A stretch of DNA of 30,850 nt from DATAVK01 sp036267755 (GTDB lineage Bacteria > Actinomycetota > Actinomycetes > JAFAQI01). Both the position numbers and the translations under genes were made by a program. Positions within the stretch are counted from its first letter, which is position 1. The number at the start of each line of letters is the position of its first letter. The notes below the pieces were generated by a model. The model made no database searches. It saw only the letters and a list, made by a program, of their open reading frames with translations, and was not told where the DNA came from. The stretch spans positions 1-30,850 of the forward strand of contig DATAVK010000042.1 of assembly GCA_036267755.1 (NCBI GenBank), written 5' to 3'. Below, in pieces: positions 15,729 through 23,097 of the stretch.

Positions 15729-16379
15729 GTGGCAACCAAGATCCGACTCATGCGGCTCGGCAAGATCCGTGCCCCCTACTACCGCATCGTCGTCGCCGAC
15801 GCCCGCACCAAGCGTGACGGCCGCGTCATCGAGACGATCGGGAAGTACCACCCGAAGCAGGATCCCTCGCTGATTGAGGTCGACTCCGACCGGGCGCGGT
15901 ACTGGCTGTCGGTCGGCGCCCAGCCCACCGAGCCGGTGGCCGCCATCCTGAAGATCACCGGTGACTGGCAGGCCCACAAGGGGCTGCCCGCACCGGAACA
16001 TGGCATCCAGTACGCCGCCCCCAAGGCGGACCGTAAGGCCATCTTCGAGGCTGCCGCGAAGGAGACCCTCGAGGGCGGGACCGCGAAGAAGACGCTGGAG
16101 CCCGCCAAGGACGCGCCGGCGAAGAAGACGGCCGCCAAGAAGACCGCCGCGAAGAAGGCTGCCCCCGCCGAGGCCCCCGCGGCCGACGCGCCAGCGGCCG
16201 ACGCGTCGCCTGCCGACGCCCCAGCCGAGCCCGAGGCGGCTGCTGAGACCGCTCCTGAGGCACCGGCAGCTGAGGCCCCCGCAGCGGAGGCCGAGGCACC
16301 TGCTGACGCGCCGGCGGCCGCGGCCGAGCCGGAGGCCGCAGCGGCCGAGCCGGCCACGGAAACCAGCAGCGAGGGCTGA
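15729..16379 (+). CDS. rpsP: 30S ribosomal protein S16 with long C-terminal tail
   Basis: A small-subunit assembly protein. GTG at 15729 follows TGGAGA and gives MATKIRLMRLGKIRAPYYRI, the canonical S16 start. The 216-residue length is far above the roughly 80-90 of E. coli S16. The core ends near residue 85, residues 118-144 are a basic AKKT/AAKK stretch, and 146-216 are an acidic Ala/Pro/Glu/Asp repeat. Alanine-rich S16 tails are known in actinobacteria, and this one is among the longer. The stop overlaps khpA as TGATG. Confidence 0.97.
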   Translation: MATKIRLMRLGKIRAPYYRIVVADARTKRDGRVIETIGKYHPKQDPSLIEVDSDRARYWLSVGAQPTEPVAAILKITGDWQAHKGLPAPEHGIQYAAPKADRKAIFEAAAKETLEGGTAKKTLEPAKDAPAKKTAAKKTAAKKAAPAEAPAADAPAADASPADAPAEPEAAAETAPEAPAAEAPAAEAEAPADAPAAAAEPEAAAAEPATETSSEG

Positions 16380-16618
16380 TGCTCGCCGAGGCCCTCGAGC
16401 ACCTGGTACGCGGCATCGTCGACCACCCGGACGACGTCACCGTGGATCTGCACGAACGACGTCAGGGTCAGCTCCTCGAGGTGCGCGTCCATCCGGACGA
16501 CCTCGGCAAGGTCATCGGTCGGGCCGGCCGGACCGCGAAGGCATTGCGCAGCGTGATGACCGGCCTCGGCGGCAGGGGCGTCCGGGTCGACCTGGTGGAC
16601 GTCGACCGCGGCCGCTGA
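16379..16618 (+). CDS. khpA: KH-domain RNA-binding protein KhpA
   Basis: A 79-residue single KH-domain RNA-binding protein. The GxxG loop is in DLGKVIGRAGRTAKALR (about 42-58). It starts MLAEALEHLVRGIVDHPDDV, the typical beginning. In other bacteria KhpA pairs with KhpB (Jag/EloR) in RNA binding and cell elongation control; no khpB lies here. It overlaps the rpsP stop by 1 nt and sits between rpsP and rimM, its usual position in actinobacteria and firmicutes. Confidence 0.93.
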   Translation: MLAEALEHLVRGIVDHPDDVTVDLHERRQGQLLEVRVHPDDLGKVIGRAGRTAKALRSVMTGLGGRGVRVDLVDVDRGR

Positions 16619-16632
16619 CGCGGGAACCCGCC

Positions 16633-17139
16633 GTGCAGCTCGTGGTGGGACGCATCGCCAAGGCTCACGGCGTGGGCGGCGAGGTATCGGTCGACGTCCG
16701 CACTGACGAGCCGGACTCGCGGTTTGCCATCGGCTCCATCCTGGCGACCGACCCGGTCGAGATCGGCCCGCTCACCGTCGAACGCGCCCGTTGGCATTCT
16801 GGTCGGCTGCTGGTCCGCTTCGGCGGCGTCCTGGACCGCAGCGCCGCCGAGGCACTGCGCGGCACGTTGCTCGTGGTGGACTCTGCGACCAGCCCGGCCG
16901 CCGGTGACCCGGAGGACTTCTGGGACCACGACCTGATCGGGTTGACCGCCCACACCACGGACGGCCGTTCGCTGGGCGTCATCACCGACGTCCTGCATCC
17001 CCCCGGCCCCGACGTACTCAGCCTGGATATCGCCGGGCAGTCCGTGCTCGTCCCGTTCGTGCGCGCCATCGTGCCGGTCGTCGACCTCGCCGCGGGGCGA
17101 GTCGTGATCGACCCGCCGGAGGGGTTGCTGGACCTGTGA
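16633..17139 (+). CDS. rimM: Ribosome maturation factor RimM
   Basis: Binds S19 and helps mature the 30S head. The GTG start at 16633 gives a 168-residue protein beginning MQLVVGRIAKAHGVGGEVSV, the standard RimM opening. The barrel domain is followed by a PRC-barrel with FWDHDLIGLTAHTTDGRSLG near 96-115 and VLVPFVRAIVPVVDLAAGRVVIDPPEGL at the end. Longer upstream starts in this frame would overlap rpsP and khpA and are rejected. The stop overlaps trmD as GTGA. Confidence 0.95.
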   Translation: MQLVVGRIAKAHGVGGEVSVDVRTDEPDSRFAIGSILATDPVEIGPLTVERARWHSGRLLVRFGGVLDRSAAEALRGTLLVVDSATSPAAGDPEDFWDHDLIGLTAHTTDGRSLGVITDVLHPPGPDVLSLDIAGQSVLVPFVRAIVPVVDLAAGRVVIDPPEGLLDL

Positions 17140-17849
17140 GCGCACGTCCCGGGCTGCGGATCGACGTGGTGACCATCTTCCCCGACTACTTCGGGCCGCT
17201 GGACGTCTCGCTGCTGGGTCGCGCCCGGGAGCGTGGCTTGCTCGACGTACGCATCCACGACCTGCGGGCCTGGACCGACGACGTCCACCGCACGGTCGAC
17301 GACGCGCCGTACGGCGGTGGACCCGGGATGTTGATGCGCCCCGAGCCATGGGGCCGCGCGCTGGACGAGATCGCCGGGTCCGCGGCACCGCCGCCCCGAC
17401 TGATCGTCCCGACCCCGTCCGGGCGCCGGTTCGAGCAGGCGGACGCCGAGGCGTGGGCGGCGCAGCCATGGCTGATCGTGGCCTGCGGCCGCTACGAGGG
17501 GATCGACGCTCGCGTCGCCGAGGACGCGCGCCGCCGGATGCCGGTCGACGAGGTGTCCCTCGGCGACTACGTCCTGGCTGGCGGCGAGGCGGCGGCGCTC
17601 GTCGTCATCGAGGCCGTCGCCCGGCTGCTGCCGGGGTTCATGGGCAACGCCGGGTCCACCTCCGAGGACTCGTTCTCCGGCGGCCTGACCGGCCTGCTGG
17701 AGGCCCCCGCCTACACCCGACCGGCGAGCTGGCGTGACCTCGACGTACCCCCCGTCCTGCTCTCCGGCGACCACGCGGCCGTCGAGCGCTGGCGCCGCGA
17801 ACAGGCGGAGCAGCGGACCCGGAAGCTGCGGCCCGACCTGCTCGGCTGA
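17136..17849 (+). CDS. trmD: tRNA (guanine-N1)-methyltransferase TrmD
   Basis: Methylates G37 of tRNAs that read CNN codons and prevents +1 frameshifting. The protein has 237 residues. RIDVVTIFPDYFGPLDVSLLGRA marks the N-terminus, and the deep-trefoil-knot SPOUT motifs are APYGGGPGMLMRPEP, CGRYEGIDARV and SLGDYVLAGGEAAALVVIEAVARLLPG. The GTG start overlaps rimM by 4 nt. The C-terminal domain ends VERWRREQAEQRTRKLRPDLL, typical of the family. Confidence 0.97.
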   Translation: MSARPGLRIDVVTIFPDYFGPLDVSLLGRARERGLLDVRIHDLRAWTDDVHRTVDDAPYGGGPGMLMRPEPWGRALDEIAGSAAPPPRLIVPTPSGRRFEQADAEAWAAQPWLIVACGRYEGIDARVAEDARRRMPVDEVSLGDYVLAGGEAAALVVIEAVARLLPGFMGNAGSTSEDSFSGGLTGLLEAPAYTRPASWRDLDVPPVLLSGDHAAVERWRREQAEQRTRKLRPDLLG

Positions 17850-17860
17850 TTACCGCCCGG

Positions 17861-17880
17861 GTGCCGCCTTGTGGCACAGT
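17861..17880 (+). promoter_or_regulatory. Hairpin and -10-like box in the trmD-rplS gap
   Basis: GTGCC (17861-17865) pairs with GGCAC (17873-17877). CACAGT at 17875-17880 could serve as a -10 for an rplS promoter with a leader of about 57 nt. No clear -35 exists, so transcription may simply continue from rpsP. Confidence 0.3.
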
Positions 17881-17943
17881 GGAAGGACCGCCAGACCTGA
17901 TCGCGCCGACCCGGTGCGGCCGTATCACGAGGATTCGACACTC

Positions 17944-18303
17944 ATGCAGACGCTCGACTCGATCGACGCCGCCTCGCTGCGCAGCGATGTCCCGGTGTTC
18001 CGTCCAGGTGACACCGTGAAGGTGCACGTCCGCGTGACCGAGGGCACCAGGCAGCGGATCCAGGTCTTCCAGGGAGCCGTCATCCGACGTCAGGGCGGCG
18101 GCGTCCGAGAGACGTTCACCGTCCGCAAGGTCAGCTTCGGAGTCGGTGTCGAGCGGACGTTCCCGGTGCACTCGCCGATCGTCGACCACATCGAGGTCGT
18201 CACCCGCGGCGATGTCCGCCGGGCCAAGCTCTACTACCTGCGCGAGCTCCGTGGCAAGAAGGCGAAGATCAAGGAAAAGCGCGACATCACACCGTCGCGC
18301 TGA
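17944..18303 (+). CDS. rplS: 50S ribosomal protein L19
   Basis: A large-subunit protein at the 30S-50S interface. The 119-residue protein has FRPGDTVKVHVRVTEGTRQRIQVFQGAVI and the family end AKLYYLRELRGKKAKIKE. ATG is preceded by GAGGA about 10 nt upstream. It closes the rpsP-khpA-rimM-trmD-rplS set. The leader of 94 nt after trmD is the longest gap in this operon. Confidence 0.98.
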   Translation: MQTLDSIDAASLRSDVPVFRPGDTVKVHVRVTEGTRQRIQVFQGAVIRRQGGGVRETFTVRKVSFGVGVERTFPVHSPIVDHIEVVTRGDVRRAKLYYLRELRGKKAKIKEKRDITPSR

Positions 18304-18325
18304 CGGCCTGCGCTCCCACCGCGCC

Positions 18326-19207
18326 GTGACCGACACGAGCAGCGAGACCGAGAATCAGGCCGAGCGGCCCCGCCGCCACGCGAAGGCCACGAAGCCCGCC
18401 CGGTCCGGATCGTTCTGGCGCGAGCTGCCGATCCTCGTCGTCGTCGCGTTGGTCCTCGCGCTGCTCATCAAGACCTTCCTCGTCCAGGCGTTCTACATCC
18501 CGTCGGCGTCGATGGAGAACACGCTGCAGGGCGGCGACCCCCGCACCATGCTCGCGACGTCCGCGCATCCGTTCGACCGGGTGCTGGTCAACAAGCTGGT
18601 CTACGACTTCCGCGACCCGCGGCGCGGCGAGATCATCGTCTTCAAGCGGCCGCCGCGCTGGCCGGACGAGAACACGTTCACGGTGTCGAGCAACCCGGTC
18701 TTGCGGTTCTTCCACGACGTCGGCACGGCGATCGGGATCGCGCCGTCCACGGGCAGCGACTTCATCAAGCGCGTCATCGGGATCCCCGGCGACCACGTCG
18801 TGTGCTGCAACGCGCATCGCCAGATCACGGTCAATGGCCACGCCCTCGTCGAGCCGTACATCGACCTCGAGGCGGACTCCCCGGCGAGTGCCTACACGCC
18901 CTTCAACGTCACGGTGCCGAAGGGTCAGCTGTTCGTGATGGGCGACCATCGCGACGACTCGGACGACTCGCGGGTCAACGGTCCGGTCCCGATCTCGGAC
19001 GTGGTGGGGCGGGCGTTCCTCGTGATCTGGCCGATTAAGGACTGGACGACACTGCCGGTGCCCTCGACGTTCCACCAGTCCGGGCTCTCGGCTGCCGGGA
19101 CCGCCTCGGTGCCCTACGCGGGCGGCGCGGTCGGCGTGCTGCCGCTCGCTTGGTGGCGCCGCCGTCGGCGACGTCGGGGCTCGTCGTACGCTCGCACGGA
19201 TGGCTGA
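18326..19207 (+). CDS. lepB: Type I signal peptidase
   Basis: Cleaves signal peptides of exported proteins on the outer face of the membrane. The 293-residue protein has a charged cytosolic N-terminus, one membrane helix at about 35-55, catalytic Ser62 in IPSASMENTL, and catalytic Lys148 in FIKRVIGIPGD. The closing box is FVMGDHRDDSDDSR. A hydrophobic patch VGVLPLAWW near the end, followed by RRRRRRR, suggests a second, C-terminal membrane segment with a basic cytosolic tail, as in several actinobacterial signal peptidases. The GTG start 22 nt after rplS was chosen because it gives the expected short cytosolic tail. It overlaps the next gene by 8 nt. Confidence 0.94.
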   Translation: MTDTSSETENQAERPRRHAKATKPARSGSFWRELPILVVVALVLALLIKTFLVQAFYIPSASMENTLQGGDPRTMLATSAHPFDRVLVNKLVYDFRDPRRGEIIVFKRPPRWPDENTFTVSSNPVLRFFHDVGTAIGIAPSTGSDFIKRVIGIPGDHVVCCNAHRQITVNGHALVEPYIDLEADSPASAYTPFNVTVPKGQLFVMGDHRDDSDDSRVNGPVPISDVVGRAFLVIWPIKDWTTLPVPSTFHQSGLSAAGTASVPYAGGAVGVLPLAWWRRRRRRRGSSYARTDG

Positions 19208-19667
19208 GCTGCTCGAGCGCACCGCTGGACGAGTCATCGTCCTCGACCCCGCTGGGCGCGTGCTGCTGTTCGAAGGCATCGACCCCGGGCTGCAGGACGG
19301 GCCCCGTTTCTGGTTCACGCCTGGTGGCGGCTGCGAGCCCGGCGAGTCGATCGAGGCGGCCGCTCGCCGCGAGCTGGTGGAGGAGACCGGACTGCGCCCG
19401 ATCGAGCTGCACGGGCCGGTCCTCGAGCGGCGTGCGGAGTTCGAGTTCGACGGCGGCCTGCTGCGGCAGTATGAGCAGTTCTTCGTCGCCCGGGTGGCGG
19501 CGGACGAGCTCGGGATCGTGAACGAGGGCTTCACCGACCTCGAGCGGCGCTCCATCCTCGGGCATCGCTGGTGGGGAGTCGCCGAGCTGCGCAGCTCCGG
19601 CGTCGAGGTGTATCCCGAGCAGCTCCCGGACCTCGTCGAGCGCCTCGTGGCGGAGGTCCCGTGCTGA
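19200..19667 (+). CDS. Nudix hydrolase
   Basis: A 155-residue hydrolase of nucleoside-diphosphate-linked substrates. The full Nudix box G-x5-E-x7-REUxEExGU occupies 43-65 (GGCEPGESIEAAARREL, then VEETGL). TPGGG before the box and the Trp-rich RWWGVAELR near the end are usual. The substrate is unknown. Its ATG overlaps lepB by 8 nt with no ribosome site; TACGCT at 19187-19192 would give an RNA start at 19199, so a near-leaderless internal transcript is possible. This Nudix-rnhB-DUF2469 order recurs in actinobacteria. Confidence 0.92.
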   Translation: MAELLERTAGRVIVLDPAGRVLLFEGIDPGLQDGPRFWFTPGGGCEPGESIEAAARRELVEETGLRPIELHGPVLERRAEFEFDGGLLRQYEQFFVARVAADELGIVNEGFTDLERRSILGHRWWGVAELRSSGVEVYPEQLPDLVERLVAEVPC

Positions 19668-20359
19668 GCGGGACGACGGTACGGCGGGACGCCGGCCTGT
19701 ACGGCTACGAGCGCGCCCTCGCCCGCCGCGGGCTGACTCCCGTCGCCGGCACCGACGAGGCCGGCCGGGGCGCCTGCGCCGGGCCGCTGGTCGTCGCCGC
19801 CGTCGTCCTGCCGCCCGGCGCCCGCGGCCAGGTGCCAGGTCTCGCCGATTCCAAGCTGCTCACACCGCTCGCCAGAGAACGGGTCTATGCCCAGGTCGTC
19901 CGGCGGGCGGAGGCGTGGTCCGCCGTCGTGATCCCGCCGCAGGAGGTCGACCGGGTCGGGCTGCACGTCTCCAACATCACCGGCATGCGGCGGGCACTGG
20001 CTCGGCTGTCGGTGACTCCGTCGTACGTGCTGACCGATGGGTTCCCGGTTCCCGGGCTGGACGTCCCCGGCCTCGCGGTGTGGAAGGGGGACAAGGTCGC
20101 CGCCTGCATCGCGGCAGCCTCGGTCGTCGCGAAGGTCACCCGAGACCGGCTCATGGTCGCCCTGCACGAGCGCTTCCCGGTGTATGACTTCGCGACCCAC
20201 AAGGGGTACTGCACGCCCGAGCACCAGGCGGCCCTGCTCGCCAACGGGCCGTGCGAAGAGCACCGGTTCTCTTTCGTCAACGTGAGAGGCGCATTGGTCG
20301 GACAGCCCGACATCGCCGATCATGAGCCGGACACCGTCGAGTTCGGAGTGATGGCGTGA
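19661..20359 (+). CDS. rnhB: Ribonuclease HII
   Basis: Removes misincorporated ribonucleotides and RNA primers from RNA-DNA hybrids. GTG at 19661, four bases after GGAGG (19652-19656), gives 232 residues; longer starts would only extend into the Nudix frame. The active site is GTDEAGRGACAGPLV (30-44) with Asp32 and Glu33. Further motifs are LADSKLLT, AASVVAKVTRDRLM and FATHKGYCTPEH. Overlaps of 7 nt with the Nudix gene and 4 nt with the next gene indicate translational coupling. Confidence 0.95.
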   Translation: MLSGTTVRRDAGLYGYERALARRGLTPVAGTDEAGRGACAGPLVVAAVVLPPGARGQVPGLADSKLLTPLARERVYAQVVRRAEAWSAVVIPPQEVDRVGLHVSNITGMRRALARLSVTPSYVLTDGFPVPGLDVPGLAVWKGDKVAACIAAASVVAKVTRDRLMVALHERFPVYDFATHKGYCTPEHQAALLANGPCEEHRFSFVNVRGALVGQPDIADHEPDTVEFGVMA

Positions 20360-20694
20360 GCGCTGAGGATCTCGAGAAGTACGAAACTGACATGGAGCTG
20401 CAGCTCTACCGCGAGTACCGCGACGTGGTGCGGCTGTTCAGCTACGTCGTTGAGACCGAGCGACGGTTCTATCTCACCAACGACGTCCAGGTGACCCGTC
20501 ACACCGACGGCGGAGAGACCTACTTCGAGGCCGTCATGACCGACGCCTGGGTCTGGGACATGTACCGGCCCGCGCGGTTCGTGAAGAACGTACGCGTGCT
20601 GACGTTCAAGGACGTCAATGTCGAGGAGCTGCCGAAGTCGGATCTCGAGGTCCCCGAGGGTCGACCGGGCTTTCCGGAGGATGAGCCGGGGTAG
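20356..20694 (+). CDS. DUF2469 family protein
   Basis: A 112-residue protein matching the actinobacteria-specific DUF2469 family: MSAEDLEKYETDMELQLYRE, VVETERRFYL and DAWVWDMYRPARFVKNVRV are hallmark segments. Its function is unknown. It always appears to travel with rnhB and yraN, hinting at a nucleic-acid role, but that is inference. The GTG start overlaps rnhB by 4 nt. The last 20 residues are acidic and Pro-rich. Confidence 0.92.
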   Translation: MSAEDLEKYETDMELQLYREYRDVVRLFSYVVETERRFYLTNDVQVTRHTDGGETYFEAVMTDAWVWDMYRPARFVKNVRVLTFKDVNVEELPKSDLEVPEGRPGFPEDEPG

Positions 20695-20738
20695 AGGCCC
20701 CTCGACAGTCACGATCGCCACTATCCGGAGGCCAGCTG

Positions 20739-21062
20739 ATGACCGACGACGCCGGTACGCCGCAGCCCAAGACCACGCCCGAGGATCCACCGGCCGCGAA
20801 CCAGCATCAGGACGAGCCGGTTCCGACCTCGCCGGATGAGTCCGCGCAGTCCAGCGATCCCGATGCCGACCAGTCAGCGTCCCCCGGCGCCAGCAAAGAC
20901 CAGGTGCCCGATGCCGCCGATGGGGTGGACGACGCACACGGCATCCCGGTCGCCGACACTTACGCCGTCGGTAGCTCAGGCGACGGCGAAAGCGCCAACG
21001 GCGGCATCCCGGTGGTAACCCGAGCGGGCAAGCCCGACGGCGAGGTCGACACCGGGGCCTGA
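20739..21062 (+). CDS. Disordered acidic protein of unknown function
   Basis: A 107-residue protein rich in Asp, Pro, Ser and Ala with almost no hydrophobic residues until the end (HGIPVADTYAVG and GIPVVTRAGKPDGEVDTGA). GGAGG at 20730-20734 precedes the ATG at good spacing, which supports translation. It carries two similar blocks, GIPVADTYAVG near 68 and GIPVVTRAGK near 88, possibly short linear motifs. There is no signal peptide. It lies between DUF2469 and yraN. I do not recognise it, and low complexity would weaken any homology search. Confidence 0.6.
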   Translation: MTDDAGTPQPKTTPEDPPAANQHQDEPVPTSPDESAQSSDPDADQSASPGASKDQVPDAADGVDDAHGIPVADTYAVGSSGDGESANGGIPVVTRAGKPDGEVDTGA

Positions 21063-21163
21063 ACCGTCCACAGCCTGCGGTGACGCCGCGGCTGTCCACC
21101 GACGCCCTAGCGCCGCTGCGGTAGACCCCGCTGGTGCCGCACGGTGGCTGCGGAGGTGGTCAC

Positions 21164-21520
21164 GTGGGGGCCAAGGACGCGGTCGGACGGTATGGCGAGA
21201 ACGTCGCTGCCCGGCATCTGGTCGAGGCGGGCCTCGAGGTCGTCGACCGCAACTGGCGATGCGCGGCGGGTGAGATCGACATCGTGGCCCGCGAGGGCGG
21301 CGTGGTCGTCATCTGTGAGGTCAAGACCCGCTCCTCGACGGCCTTCGGCGCGCCCCAAGAGGCCGTGACCCCGGTCAAGGCCGCACGGCTGCGCGAGCTC
21401 GCGCTGTGGTGGCTGCGTGAGCACCCCTGCGGTGGGGCCCCGGTGCGCTTCGACGTGGTCAGTGTGCTCCGTTCGCCCCGCGGGGCCGCAGCGGTGCAGC
21501 ACCTTCGCGGGGCGTTCTGA
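21164..21520 (+). CDS. yraN: YraN family protein (UPF0102), putative endonuclease fold
   Basis: A 118-residue protein with a PD-(D/E)xK-like core: GRYGENVAARHLVEAGLEVV, GEIDIVAREG (Glu37, Asp39) and ICEVKTRSS (Glu52, Lys54). The start GTG at 21164 sits 7 nt after GGAGG (21152-21156). An alternative GTG ten codons upstream has no ribosome site and adds a Gly-rich leader, so it is rejected. The stop overlaps yifB as TGATG. The exact function is unproven, and nuclease activity is inferred from the fold. Confidence 0.92.
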   Translation: MGAKDAVGRYGENVAARHLVEAGLEVVDRNWRCAAGEIDIVAREGGVVVICEVKTRSSTAFGAPQEAVTPVKAARLRELALWWLREHPCGGAPVRFDVVSVLRSPRGAAAVQHLRGAF

Positions 21521-23097
21521 TGTCACTCGCCCGAACCGCCTCGGTCAGCCTGGTCGGGCTGGCTGCGCACGTCGTCACGGTGGAAGCCGACATCGCCGCC
21601 GGGCTCCCGTCGCTGTTCTGGACCGGCCTGTCCGACCAGGCGATGAAGCAGGCCGGAGCGCGGATCCAGCGGGCGGTCAGCAACAGCGGCGAGCGGTGGC
21701 CGGCGACCAAGGTCACCATCGGGCTCTCGCCCGCCTCGCTACACAAGTCGGGCAGCGGATACGACCTCCCCGTTGCCATGGCGGTTCTCGCTGCCGACGG
21801 CTCGGTGGAGGCCACGGCGATCCGCGAAGTCGTGATCCTGGGCGAGCTGCGGCTCGACGGCAAGGTGCAGCCGGTCACGGGAGTGCTGCCCGCGGTGATC
21901 GGGGCACTGCGCGCCGGCTACGAGAAGTTCGTCGTGCCACGTGCGAACGCCGGTGAAGCTCGGCTGGTGCCCGGTGCGAGCGTGATAGCGGTGGGGTCAC
22001 TGCGCGAGCTGTGCGCCCGGCTGCGTGGCGAGCTGGTTGAGATCGACGACGACGAGCCCGACATCGTCCCGGCTCGGCCGCCGAGCGCCCCGGCCCCGGA
22101 CTTCGCGGACGTGATCGGGCAGAGCGCTGCGAGGCATGCGCTCGAGGTCGCTGCGGCCGGCGCCCACCACGTCTACCTGAAGGGGCCCCCCGGGGTGGGC
22201 AAGACGATGCTCGCGGAACGGCTGCCCGGTCTGCTGCCCGATCTCAGCCTCGACGAGGCAATGGACGTCACGGCCATCCACTCGATTCTCGGCCGGCTTG
22301 CGCCCGGGTCGCCGCTGGTCAGCCGGCCGCCGTTCTGCGCCCCGCACCACACCGCCACGGTGCCGTCGCTGGTGGGCGGTGGGAGCGGGATCGCCGGGCC
22401 GGGAGCGATCAGCCTGGCCCATCGCGGTGTGCTGTTCCTCGACGAGGCCCCCGAGTTCTCCAGACGAGCGCTCGAGGCGCTGCGGCAGCCGCTCGAGGCC
22501 GGCTCGGTCACCATCACCCGGGCTCGGGGGGTGACGACGTACCCGGCGCGGTTCTTGCTGCTCATCGCGGCCAACCCGTGCCCATGCTCGCGCGGGGGTG
22601 AGGCCACCGACGTCGCATCCTGCACCTGCTCCGCGGCACAGAAGCGGGCGTACGTAGGTCGGCTGTCCGGGCCGATGGATGACCGGATCGATGTCCGGGC
22701 CCAGCTGCAGCCGGTCAGCCGCGCGGTGCTGTCGGTCGACGCTCGCGGCGAGTCGACGGCCGACATCCGGGCCCGGGTCGAGGCCGCCAGGGCGCGGGCG
22801 GCGGTGCGGTTGCAGGGGACACCGTGGCGGACCAACGCCGAGGTGCCCGGTCCTGACCTGCGGCGGCGCTGGCCGGTCCCGGTTGACTCCATGGCCCAGC
22901 TCTACCGGGATCTCGATCGGCACGCGCTATCCACTCGCGGCGTCGACCGGGTGCTGAAGGTGGCGTGGACTGTCGCCGACCTTGCCGGGCACGACCGGCC
23001 GGACATCGACGACGTAGCCGCCGCACGGGCGCTGCGGTTCGGGGCGCGTCCGGTCACGGGCCTGCCAGACGTGCCGGTTCCGGCGCGGATCGCATGA
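21520..23097 (+). CDS. YifB/ComM-type AAA+ ATPase (Mg-chelatase-like)
   Basis: A 525-residue protein with an N-terminal Lon-like S5 domain (SLARTASVSLVGLAAHVVTVEADIAAGLP), an AAA+ core with Walker A GPPGVGKT at 222-229 and Walker B LFLDEAPEF near 306-314, and a C-terminal Mg-chelatase-like domain. A Cys cluster NPCPCSRGGEATDVASCTC around 350 is the conserved zinc-binding-like insertion of ComM. ComM is a hexameric helicase that promotes branch migration in transformation of some bacteria. Here it is translationally coupled to yraN upstream and dprA downstream. Confidence 0.95.
   Translation: MSLARTASVSLVGLAAHVVTVEADIAAGLPSLFWTGLSDQAMKQAGARIQRAVSNSGERWPATKVTIGLSPASLHKSGSGYDLPVAMAVLAADGSVEATAIREVVILGELRLDGKVQPVTGVLPAVIGALRAGYEKFVVPRANAGEARLVPGASVIAVGSLRELCARLRGELVEIDDDEPDIVPARPPSAPAPDFADVIGQSAARHALEVAAAGAHHVYLKGPPGVGKTMLAERLPGLLPDLSLDEAMDVTAIHSILGRLAPGSPLVSRPPFCAPHHTATVPSLVGGGSGIAGPGAISLAHRGVLFLDEAPEFSRRALEALRQPLEAGSVTITRARGVTTYPARFLLLIAANPCPCSRGGEATDVASCTCSAAQKRAYVGRLSGPMDDRIDVRAQLQPVSRAVLSVDARGESTADIRARVEAARARAAVRLQGTPWRTNAEVPGPDLRRRWPVPVDSMAQLYRDLDRHALSTRGVDRVLKVAWTVADLAGHDRPDIDDVAAARALRFGARPVTGLPDVPVPARIA

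Noticed and set aside
16100..16376. The rpsP repeat region as a DNA microsatellite or misassembly
   Set aside because: Codons vary between units and the frame stays open to a stop overlapping khpA. The repetition is at protein level.
18287..20323. A 678-codon minus-strand open frame across lepB to rnhB
   Set aside because: It is antisense to four well-recognised genes, has Arg/Pro/Ser-rich composition and no ribosome site. GC-rich third positions make such frames common.
21064..21100. DnaA-box-like CCGTCCACA and CTGTCCACC before yraN
   Set aside because: Single relaxed matches about 30 bp apart are expected by chance at this base composition, and no origin genes are nearby.
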